From Ridgeia piscesae (lineage: Eukaryota > Annelida > Polychaeta > Sabellida > Siboglinidae): a DNA stretch of 64,000 nucleotides. Positions 47,101 through 55,900 of this stretch are shown piece by piece (position 1 is the first letter of the stretch; each line of letters opens with the position of its first letter). The notes beneath the pieces were generated by a model that saw only the letters and a list, made by a program, of their open reading frames with translations, had not been told where the DNA came from and did not search any database. Location: NCBI GenBank assembly GCA_025642075.2, contig JAODUO010001747.1, forward strand, positions 1 through 64,000, read 5' to 3'. A program made the translations under genes and the position numbers.

Positions 47101-49143
47101 CTGACTCACAGATCTAATGGTAAAACACAACATGTAGCTAGAGCAGAGCTGAAGGAGGCTGCTTTGAAAATGTAAATTACCAGTGCCAATGTTAGTGCCA
47201 CGAGTGCACTGTTAAGCTTCCATCAGAGAAGTGAAAGCAGTGAGCTATGATGTGTGTACAAGATTGAACTATAAGGTAGCTTCCACTAAAATGCAGTATT
47301 ATGCTAACATCGCAATATTTTTACTTTAATAAACAGTAGTACCACTCAATCAACTTGTCCCATCAAACAAGTGTCCTAGACAATGTTTTTGTCTGACATG
47401 GATAAACACTTGTCATAGACAAACATATGTGTATACTGTAGTCTGGTATAGATTCGTGCTTAAAGAAATGTCTGCTTCACTTTCACTTTCATGCTCTATA
47501 TATTTCAGTACATATTTATCAGAATAGTGCATATATTTCCTTTTGCATTGTTAAATCTAAATTATATTAAATGGTCGTGGTGGACTGAGTTTCTTCATGA
47601 ATACTGCTTTGCACATTCATAGGGCCTAAGTAAAGTGCTTCAAATTAAGAATTACAGTCTTACATTGAAGCATCAGTTAATTATTTAATGTGGGCTGAAA
47701 TGTTGCTCTGAATTCTACACTTGGACTTCTGTGAATTGGGTCAAACCATCCACTGGCATGGGGTGAACCCAACAAAACAGAGGCAAGTAACTGAATCTGC
47801 ACTCATGACCATGTACATTTGTATTGTATTTTCACGTCACATATGAATGAATGTGTTTGTAAATCAGTCACATGAGTTTCTTCCTTTGACACATGTTTCA
47901 ATGATTGTTAACTGTCAAAATAACTAAGAAAGGAATGCTCAGCTGATATTATGCGTGTCACAGTGACTACTGTGTTGCTGCACACACAAGAAAGAAGATG
48001 GTCGTCGCAAGCCGACAGTGTATTTATATAAGACTCACACAGGCCAAGTCATTTCAACTTGCGATGTGGTCCTGTTCTCTCAAGTGACTTGAGAACTTAT
48101 TAGCGCCACTGTTTTGTATAAAACATCGTAGTTTACGAGTCTGTTTGTAAAGTGCTATTCTCAAAACAATCACGATACGAGTTTTCGCAAATGTGTGGCA
48201 TATATATATTCGCAAAAGTGTGGCATATATTTCAACGTGGTCTGAAGTAAAGACTGAAGTTACGACTCATACAAACAGCGAAGCAATGTCAATAGTAGCA
48301 TAAATAGTATTTCAGATTGAGATTTCTCCATTAGTTTGGTGTTACAATGTCACCACCATATATAACTAATTGCATGCAAAATGTCAACAAGCGGATCGAC
48401 AGACCACCCAACATTGACTGCACTAATTGACTGCACCACACTAACTGGCAGATTGACTGGGTGCATTTATTATATAATGACACTACATGGTATAGTTGAA
48501 TGCAAACTAATTATTAATGCCAATATATTGTATCTTCAAAAATACATTGTTTCATTATAATGTTTACCAAATAATTCAAACACCTTGGATATGATTATAA
48601 AATTAATATTATTATACAATTTGGATGTGTGGATGGACAGCATCGCATGTTCAAACGACTTGGCCTGCGCAAGTATTCTATAAATACACCGTCGGCTAAA
48701 ACTTGCGCAAATTAAAGTGCCACTTTCTGTCCAAAAATAAAGGATAGTGTCCCTTTAATATAATTCAGCTTTCTCAACATCATTCTATGTCCTGTCATTC
48801 TATCTACCGAGTACTGTGTGCAGACAGGATCTGCGAGCAAAGTAATGGGTTCAGGCGATCATGATGTCATTAAATGTAGTATTGGCTGTATGAAAATTAA
48901 ATACGAAACAGCGTAAGATTTAACACAACATGCATTACCATACATGTAGGCTCAAATTCGTTTTCAAAATACAGACAAAGCTAAAACGATTACCAGCTAA
49001 TCATCAAGCCATTCAAGCCATATCTCAAGCAAGCCCATCCGAGCCATCGCCCGGACTGGCTGCACGTTCTTTTTATTTTCTCTTACCGCAAATGGATTCG
49101 CCCCTTGTGGATCCGCGAACGGATTGGAATCTAGGTTTGACAT
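38025..49143 (-). CDS. SCAMP: Secretory carrier-associated membrane protein (complete; 356 or 359 aa by alternative exon)
   Basis: Exons in gene order: 49087-49143, 46976-47074, 45875-46094, 45189-45317, 44563-44740, 43837-43938, then either 41697-41826 (A) or 40050-40170 (B), then 38025-38189. All phases match. SCAMPs are four-span proteins of secretory and endosomal recycling vesicles. Signatures seen: three NPF motifs near residues 7, 16 and 40 (EH-domain ligands); a proline-rich segment; a charged coiled coil ([20 protein letters not shown]); NNFPPLP...CFYQDF; and membrane spans 1-3. The conserved inter-span E-peptide [11 protein letters not shown] is present, as is the C-terminal [19 protein letters not shown]. 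Length fits the family (about 340 residues). The odd feature is a pair of same-phase exons for span 4; including both breaks the frame. The gene is divergent from AP-3 beta and probably shares its promoter. Which vertebrate paralogue it matches best cannot be decided by eye; SCAMP1-3-like is likely. Confidence 0.95.
38895..39614. repeat. 23-bp minisatellite in the last SCAMP intron, about 31 copies
   Basis: Unit GGTCAGTGAGGTCAGCTGTG plus ACA. The left end is the most diverged. It lies between exons 7B and 8, with about 435 bases to 7B and 700 to exon 8. The motif is rich in CAG and AGGTCA-type sites on the plus strand. Confidence 0.95.
40050..40170 (-). CDS. SCAMP: SCAMP alternative exon 7B (span 4, version B)
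   Basis: Acceptor gttgcttgtag|CGGCTG, donor ATGAAG|gtaggt, 121 nt, phase 2 to 0. Encodes [19 protein letters not shown] then a span ending VVFLMK; the GW-SL opening resembles vertebrate SCAMPs (GWISSL). A nearer CAG (tctctccag|GCC) would give an immediate stop, so the TAG acceptor at 40171-40173 is the workable one. Splicing 6-7B-8 gives 356 residues. Confidence 0.85.
40171..41034. other. Intron between SCAMP exons 7A and 7B, 3' portion
   Basis: No supported exon. Ordinary AT-rich intron leading up to the exon 7B acceptor. Confidence 0.5.
41035..41335 (+). repeat. tRNA-derived SINE, full-length copy 6 (between SCAMP exons 7A and 7B)
   Basis: Plus-strand head GTAGTGGTGCAGTGATCACA (A-box-like) and GGGTTCAAATTATG (B-box-like), then the shared ACTGTATGAATATCTGCC and TATAGACAGCGGTGGATATT domain. 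The GCTTCCCAGAGAAACC block and 3' end follow. This is the best copy for defining the family. It is antisense to SCAMP and sits between the two alternative exons. Confidence 0.65.
41697..41826 (-). CDS. SCAMP: SCAMP alternative exon 7A (span 4, version A)
   Basis: Acceptor cctgctttcag|CGGCAT, donor ATTAAG|gtagat, 130 nt, phase 2 to 0. Encodes SGIFNGMG... then a membrane span ending VILLIK. Same entry phase, exit phase and Ser-Gly/Lys borders as exon 7B. Splicing 6-7A-8 gives a full-length 359-residue SCAMP. Confidence 0.85.
41968..42830. repeat. 31-bp minisatellite upstream of SCAMP exon 7A, about 28 copies
   Basis: Unit GACGAGTCACAGAGACCTGT followed by GTGTTATATTA. Very homogeneous, with a few GACAAGTC, GAAGAGTC and AGATCTG variants. 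Its near edge is 142 bases upstream (in the gene's direction) of the exon 7A acceptor side. Confidence 0.95.
42831..43836. other. SCAMP intron 6, 5' portion
   Basis: No supported exon or repeat. Ordinary AT-rich sequence. Confidence 0.5.
43837..43938 (-). CDS. SCAMP: SCAMP exon 6 (span 3)
   Basis: Acceptor gttttatag|GAGTGA, donor TCCAG|gtatgt, phase 2 to 2. Encodes [17 protein letters not shown] and the post-span GIDGWGS turn. Confidence 0.95.
44224..44322 (+). repeat. tRNA-derived SINE, 3' fragment (copy 7)
   Basis: ATTAATTGCTGCATGGCTGA, then CTTCCCAGAAAAG and GGACAGGTCTGCAGGGACTC match the 3' half of the copy at 41035. Lies in SCAMP intron 5. Confidence 0.5.
44563..44740 (-). CDS. SCAMP: SCAMP exon 5 (spans 1-2)
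   Basis: Acceptor atttcacttcag|GGTATG, donor TTCAG|gtcagt, phase 1 to 2. Encodes the rest of span 1, span 2, and the signature [17 protein letters not shown] loop. Confidence 0.95.
45189..45317 (-). CDS. SCAMP: SCAMP exon 4
   Basis: Acceptor ttgtttcag|ACCGGG, donor TTAG|gtaacg, phase 1 to 1. Encodes [20 protein letters not shown] and the [12 protein letters not shown] start of span 1, among the most conserved SCAMP segments. Confidence 0.95.
   Translation of the reverse strand, partial: TGPTTSPLCQAAVLSSHASTRTLLLTYHSSSRSLSRRFISSG
45875..46094 (-). CDS. SCAMP: SCAMP exon 3 (proline-rich and coiled coil)
   Basis: Acceptor cttctgtag|GGGGTT, donor CGGAA|gtgagt, phase 0 to 1. It encodes a Pro-rich stretch ([10 protein letters not shown]) then the charged heptad-like coiled coil ending EMQRTSQYG, typical just before the first membrane block of SCAMPs. 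Confidence 0.9.
46976..47074 (-). CDS. SCAMP: SCAMP exon 2
   Basis: Acceptor gttgttgacag|GACCCT, donor ACACAG|gtaaat, 33 codons, phase 0 to 0. Contains the third NPF (DEYNPFAE). Confidence 0.9.
47075..49086. other. SCAMP intron 1
   Basis: Two kilobases of AT-rich sequence without supported exon or array; unusual for this gene in lacking a minisatellite. Confidence 0.5.
49087..49143 (-). CDS. SCAMP: SCAMP exon 1
   Basis: ATG at 49141-49143, 19 codons with two NPF motifs (SNPFADP, ANPFA), donor GCG|gtaaga, phase 0. The start is the only ATG preceding the conserved N-terminal NPF motif. Confidence 0.9.
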
Positions 49144-49285
49144 GTTTCCAATTAAGGTGCAGAGTGCACAATTCTAAATGTGTCTCTTGGTGTTAATTTG
49201 TGTGCAATAAAATCCGTAAATAATATCAACTTCCTCAGACAACATAAATATGGCGGATGACGGTAATGACGTCATTTCTGGTCAG
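49144..49285. promoter_or_regulatory. Probable bidirectional promoter of SCAMP (minus) and AP-3 beta (plus)
   Basis: The SCAMP start codon (49143, minus) and a candidate plus-strand ATG (49250) are about 106 bases apart. AATATGGCGG at 49247-49256 fits the YY1 initiator-type site of TATA-less housekeeping promoters. TGACGTCA at 49267-49274 is a perfect CRE palindrome. No TATA box is seen at a usable distance. Inferred from gene arrangement and motifs only. Confidence 0.5.
49250..49285 (+). CDS. Candidate upstream first exon of AP-3 beta
   Basis: ATG GCG GAT ... GGT CAG|gtcacg gives 12 codons in phase 0. The next junction (acceptor gtacttgtag|GGTGTT at 52761) continues in frame through the ATG at 52776, so a longer N-terminus ([22 protein letters not shown]...) is possible. 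The donor is not strong. The stretch could instead be 5' UTR or only promoter; the ATG overlaps the YY1-like site. Confidence 0.3.
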
Positions 49286-50317
49286 GTCACGAGAAAACGA
49301 CGCATCCGAAAGATTGTCACCACGCGACGAACACAGTTAATGGTGTCTTATTTGTACACACATTAAATTAAGATGCTAGAAATCTTGAACTTGTGAATGC
49401 AATATGCATACGGAGAGAATAAGTTTCATTTAGAAATGTTTCATTTAGTAATGTTGCATGATACGTGTCATATGAATATTCATGACAAAATATATCACCC
49501 TAGTGAACGTTGTAAGAAAAACTTGACATATCCGTGTTTGGCGTGTTAGACTGCGGTATCAATCGGAAACAAATTACATCCCCCCCCCCACTGTTCCTGT
49601 TCCCTTACGCATGTTTTCCTTCCGTCAAAGCTTTGGGCTTCCTCTTTAACTTTGCTTGTTACCTTCTTCTGCTTTCAAGGGGTATTTTTGACAGTATAAA
49701 TGCACCTGAACTTATAGCCAATTTAATACTTTTTTTATATAATAATAAAAATTATTAGTCAATTGGAATTTTGCAGATGCATGGTTTCGTATAAAATATT
49801 CTTATTATAATTGCATTCTAATTGTAATAGTTTTTGTTCTATTTTAAAACTTGTGTGGCAATATACCATATATATTTCTATATTCAAATCGTAATAAGAA
49901 ATAATTAATACCATAATTATGTGCAGCATGTACAGATGTCAATATAAACATTAAGTTTCAACATGAATTGATAAACAAGTTTTCAAATTACCGTGGCTGT
50001 CTGTAAACATGGTGGAAGCACTGCAATATTTAGACTGTTGTGCATAATAAGTATACATATCACTATAAGCTCTATGTTGCTTACAATTAAATGTATTTTG
50101 ATTATTCCAATTCACACAATACTTATTATGAATAATAATGAATATGAACAATATTGCAGTTCTTACACAATGTTTGTATGTTTGTTTGTAGGAAGCAATG
50201 TACGTACCATATACTTATACCACTTTATTATAAGGTACATTTACTTGAAATTCACTTGAGCAGTATACATTGGAGAACAGAAAGTTTTTAACAAAATTAA
50301 ATTCACTTCTGTAGAAT

Positions 50318-51035
50318 ACATGTTCCCATGCCGTTGCTGTTTCTACCATATCTGTGATCTTCATCGTATTCGCAGATTTTTATCACTTTCTGTTGCTAAA
50401 ACCATTGCGACAGCTCTAGTAAGCAGCAGACTTGACTACTGCAATTCCCTCCTTTACAATACTGCGAACAAGGATATTGCAAGACTTCAACGTGTCCAGA
50501 ACTGCTTGGCAAGGGTAGTTACGCGTTCTCCTCGTTTTTCTAGCTCGGTGCCGCTTCTAAAATCATTGCACTGGCTCCCTGTGCATTATCGCATTATTTT
50601 CAAGATTTGCACAAATATCCTATCAAGCACTCGCATCTAAACAACCAACATATCTAAACTCAATGCTAACTCCAGCAAGGAATTCCAGAGAGCTACGCTC
50701 AACCAGTAGTAACCACTTTACATCCCTCGGGTTAAGACGAAAGCTGGGACCCGAGCTTTCTCGGTTGCTGCACCAACTCTGTGGAATTCGCTTCCTGTCA
50801 GTGTCAAGTCGGAAGGTAATATAGTTTCCTTCCGCCGACGTCTAAAAACATATCTCTTTAATGCTGCCTATCCTCCTTAGCTTCCTAGAACCTTCGTCCA
50901 TCCATCAACGACTCACGCACTGTTCTACGTTTACGCAATTGCTTAACCCCCTGGTTTTGTCGCGCCACTGAGCATGATCTTCGAGGATATTGGCGCATAA
51001 GAAGTTATTATTATTATTTATTATTATTATAACTA
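50318..51035 (+). mobile_element. 3' fragment of a CR1/L2-group non-LTR retrotransposon
   Basis: Encodes the C-terminal end of reverse transcriptase: SSRLDYCNSLLYN, LQRVQNCLARVVTR, LKSLHWLPVHYRIIFK, then after frameshifts APTLWNSLPVSVKSE and FRRRLKTYLF. The 3' end reads ATTGGCGCATAAGAAG followed by TTATTATTATT, the tail type of L2-like elements. It is 5' truncated, as is usual for target-primed insertion, and lies in the probable first intron of AP-3 beta. Confidence 0.8.
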
Positions 51036-51740
51036 CCATTGCCGCAAAATGTCCTTGTCATATTGTAATGTAATATCAATAATTTTTTATAGCCACACAT
51101 ATTTTACGCTATCAATTCTTTTGATTATGTCCCCATGTTTGAACCATTCAGAACAATCTGCCCGACATTATGATTTTTAAAAGGGAACAAAGGGCATTTT
51201 GTTTGGGATATGCATCAATAATTATATATTAACAAAACCTAAAACTATTTGTATATATTACACATAAAATTATATATATAATAATAATAATTCTGTATTT
51301 CTTCATTAGCCGCATATATAATATAATGACTAACTGACACATCACTCACGCACACATACTATTATTATCGTCCTTGTTGCGGCATGAGTCGACTTATAAG
51401 TTCGTGGATTGATTAATCAGGAAATTGTGTTATAACATTGCACAGGGTGGCTCAGTGAGCGCCGTATTATCGCCCGATGTCTCAAGTTGTTGTGCTTTAC
51501 ACAGGCCAGTCGTGATATAACGTAGGATTTTTATTTGTGCGTAGCCACTGTGCATAATTTATGTGATATTTTAATTTAGGAGCGTAATATGATGTTGGTT
51601 AAAGTTCGTTCACATTCATTGAATAGTTTTCAACACTGTAAAAATGTTCAGGCAACGACAGAACTCGAACGTAAACTGACAGTAACACTGACAGGAGTCG
51701 GGAATTGACAGATCGCCAGTCTATACTATTATCGCTATAG

Positions 51741-52078
51741 ACTTATGAGATAATTGTGTAGAATTCGGACCCACCTCAAATGTACCATTATAACTGTATA
51801 TTTGCCTGCTTTGAACTGAGTCTAATCCTAAACATGACCAATTGGCATTACCATGTAACATGTTATTTGTGTTTCACAAATATTGCATTTTGAGAGCCAA
51901 GTAGCGCACCAATTTGTGCCAGTTGCAGCTACTTATGCGCTGTTTATAAAACGTAAATATGCATGAAATGATGTTAAATTATTGAATTAACAAAATCAAG
52001 TATCAAATACAAAGATACAGTTATAATGTCAAAATTGAGGTGGGTCTGAATTCTACACAAGTCAAGTGCCGATAAGTT
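51741..52078. mobile_element. MITE with about 50-bp imperfect terminal inverted repeats
   Basis: TGTGTAGAATTCGGACCCAC near 51756 is mirrored by GTGGGTCTGAATTCTACACA ending near 52059. The match continues inward through CATTATAACTGTAT (plus strand, 51787) against its complement near 52013. Outward, ACTTAT also matches. No coding capacity. Exact ends and target duplication are unclear. Confidence 0.65.
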
Positions 52079-52775
52079 GATATTGAGAAAGTGATATACT
52101 CGAGACAACAGTCAGATATATCTGTAGTAACACAACAGTAGCAACATCAGATGATCACACCAATATTTCTTAGTTATGCATACCAACCATCATTAGGGTG
52201 GTGAACCAAAATTTTCTTTAGAAAAAATTATAAAAAATGTTCCCTGATAGTAGTCACTATAAGAAGTATAATGGTAGTTGTTTCATGTATTTAAGTGAAA
52301 TATTAAGCAAACTATAGGGGTTTCATAAAGCGTACTTAAGTCAAGATGTCTTAGCGGGAGATAACTAGTCGAAAGCCTAAAACGTCGTAAAGTTACGCTA
52401 GTTGCATTTCTCAAGTCTGCTCCATAGCTGCACTTAAGCTGCACCATATATTTAATAACATAACTTCATACTAGTTGAAATATTTACGGTATGCTCCCTG
52501 AGTTCATTGATGGTCCCACCATGCCCGCTGTCCACATAATTATTTTATGTTTAAAGTGGATATCCTTTACATTCATCGTAGCTTGCCATGATGCGTAAAT
52601 CTTGTCGATATGTCATCCTTGCAAGATGAACAATTAGCAACAATTTTTTTTAATTATGACATCTATAACATATTTGTTCATTTCACATGCACACATCTAG
52701 CATTGGAAATTAGAACAGTAAACGATAATATGAGGAACAGGTTTGTTATTGTACTTGTAGGGTGTTTTCAATCAT

Positions 52776-52921
52776 ATGAGTGACAGAATGGCGACAAATG
52801 GCATGGGTTTCCAAGGCTCATCGTATGCAAATGAGACTCCCGTGTCATCAACTGGCAGTGGTGATGCAGACTTTGCCAGTGACCCAGCAAGCAGCGGCTT
52901 CTTCTCTAATGACTACAAGAA
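52776..52921 (+). CDS. AP3B: AP-3 beta exon 1 (N-terminus)
   Basis: Acceptor gtacttgtag at 52751-52760 leads into GGTGTTTTCAATCAT and then the ATG; donor AAGAA|gtaagt, 48 codons plus 2 bases. Encodes a Ser/Gly/Asp-rich variable leader ending SGFFSNDYK, the usual lead-in to the AP-3 beta trunk. An internal ATG at 52788 is an alternative start. Confidence 0.85.
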
Positions 52922-55900
52922 GTAAGTATGTAACGATGGTGTGCCATGGTTATTCTGTTGTGTGGGTCCAGATGGCATTTTGAAGTCAATGCAAAACAGT
53001 AGTTATCTTAGAAACAACCCTCTGTGGATATTATTTAGTCTGGATATCTGCAAGAGTTATACTGTACAGATCAACAGATCGGGGAGGGGGGGGGGAACCA
53101 TTGCCCAACTTTAGCCATTTTTAGGCAGCAAAACTGAATTAGGATCAGTGAACACATTTGTAAATAGATAACAGACATACTGAACAATATGTTCCATTAT
53201 GGAAAATTATTTAACACCTGAGACGTTCATCTTGTACCGTCACATAAATATACAACTTTGCCATCTAGCTATTATTCTACAAAAGTACTGAATTTGGTTT
53301 CTGTTCCATTAGTTTCACGGGAAACCTTCACCACAAAGGCGAATGTTATCATATAGTAAAATTTCTGTCACCATTTAATCCAAAATATCTGCCAACAAAA
53401 TGGGCTTAGATGAATGTTGTTGTCAGAATCACTGCAATACTTGTGCCATCTGCAGGCACCAGGACCTGGCCCAGATGCTGGACAGCAGCAAGGACTCTCT
53501 CAAGTTGGAAGCAATGAAGCGAATTATAGGGGTGAGAATGAAAAGCCAATGCGATGCCTCTTATAGTGCAATTTTAGTCATGTTATTAAATAAAACATAC
53601 GCTCATACATGTGGTAAATTATGCATAAAGCTGACATATTGCTCACAACAAATTCCTAATACAGTGTTGCTGTCTTGAGTGATGACATTCTACTAAAATA
53701 TTTATTACTTATGTCAGTGGTATAGTGATAGTTGTTAGTGTCGATTGAATACATAAATGTGGTGCCCAGATGTCCATACCTATTTTAGATTTTGTGTGTT
53801 TCTCTCGGAGGCAACTGTAATGGTCTATTTATGTGTGTATTTACTGTGTAGATATTACACATTATTTGATATCACCAACAATCAACACAAAATTTGTATG
53901 TACTCACATTCAGTAATTTTGGACACTTATTTGTACTGCCTGTGTTTCAGCTGGTGGCCAAGGGAAAGGATGCGTCAGATTTATTCCCTGCTGTTGTCAA
54001 GAATGTTGTATCAAAGAACATCGAAGTACGTAGTTTTCCCTTTCTATTGATTTGAACGCAAGTCACTTTAATCCAGCTGGTCCCAGGATTTCTGTTCAGA
54101 GGTCAATCTGTCCACAGAGGTCAACCTGTGCACATGATGAACTTTGGTCTATTGCCAGACATCCCTTCAGGGCTGTGGAAAAGTTTGGTAGCATTTAGTT
54201 AAATGGTTAATCAACAACACTTTGTGGAATACAAGACCCTGGTTCTCTAGGAATCTGTCCATTATCCATTTTTTGCTGTATTGGTTAAAATATTGTTTGA
54301 GATTATATGCTTTAAACTATACATAATCAAACACAAAAATCAGAAACCCTGAAGCAATTGTTTTGATAGCATCTGCGTTATATATTGTTCATTCACATGA
54401 TTACACCAAACAGCTGTTTATGAGTTTTGATTTAATCTGCATTCAAATATACACTGTACACATACCAACATAACTAGCCCACCCACAGCATGCATTATTG
54501 ATGGTTGTAACATGGACAAAATTTTATGTACTGGATCTATCATATGAATCAAAATGTAGTTAATGTACAAAACCAGAGTAACCAATATGTTAAATTGCCA
54601 TATGTATTTGACCACCCTAAGTATGTACCCAAAATGTTTCTGACTTACTGTTGTTGTGGTGATGTGTCAGGAGGATGCTGTTGGTTACTGTTGTTTTGTG
54701 GTGTGTCAAGAGGATGCTGTTGGTTACTGTTGTTGTGGTGTGTCAAGAGGATGCTGTTGGTTACTGTTGTTGTGGTGGTGTATCAGGAGGATGCTGTTGG
54801 TTACTGTTGTTGTGGTGATGTGTCAAGAGGATGCTGTTGGTTACTGTTGTTGTTGTGGTGGTGTGTCAGGAGGATGCTGTTGGTTACTGTTGTTGTGGTG
54901 GTGTGTCAGGAGGATGCTGTTGGTTACTGTTGTTGTGGTGGTGTGTCAAGAGGATGCTGTTGGTTACTGTTGTTGTGGTGGTGTGTCTAGAGGACGCTGT
55001 TGGTTACTGTTGTGGTGGTGGGACAGGAGGATGCTGTTGGTTACTGTTGTTGTGGTGGTGTGTCAAGAGGATGCTGTTGGTTACTGTTGTTGTGGTGGTG
55101 TGTCAGGAGGATGCTGTTGGTTGCTGTTGTTGTGGTAGTGTGTCAAGAGGATGCTGTTGGTTACTGTTGTTGTGGTGGTGTGTCAAGAGGATGCTGTTGG
55201 TTACCGTTGTTGTGGTGGTGTGTCAAGAGGATTCTGTTGGTTACAGTTGTTGTGGTGGTGTGTCAGGAGGATGCTGTTGGTTACTGTTGTTGTTGTGGTA
55301 TGTCAAGAGGATGCTGTTGGTTACTGTTGTTGTGGTGGTGTGTCAAGAGGATGTTGTTGGTTACTGTTGTTGTGGTGGTGTGTCAAGAGGATGCTGTTGG
55401 TTACTGTTGTCGTGATGGTGTGTCTAGAGGATGCTGTTGGTTACTGTTGTTGTGGTGGTGTGTCAAGAGGATGCTGTTGGTTACTGTTGTTGTGGTGGTG
55501 TGTCAAGAGGATGTTGTTGGTTACTGTTGTTGTGGTGGTGTGTCAAGAGGATGCTGTTGGTTACTGTTGTTGTGGTGTGCAGGTGAAGAAGCTGGTCTAT
55601 GTGTACCTCGTGAGGTATGCGGAGGAGCAGCAGGACCTCGCTCTACTCTCCATCAGCACCTTCCAGCGGGCACTAAAGGTGACTCACATTCTGTGTCTAC
55701 GTTCTGTTTAGGGTACACGCCCTCATTAGCATACATCTCTCATATGAATTTCAGACACTATGATACTGATCTCCAAGGCTAACCTTCCCTGTTTAATCCA
55801 TTATTGTACTTTAAGTTTTACCAAAGCCATGCTAGAATATAAGCTCCATGATGAGAAAGGAGTTGAAGTACTACGAACATGATCAGACTTGACACTGTTC

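Noticed and set aside
54526..55782. Val/Cys/Leu-rich plus-strand frames before AP-3 beta exon 4
   Set aside because: Intronic 40-bp array open in three frames. Only the last part (55583-55678) is a real exon.
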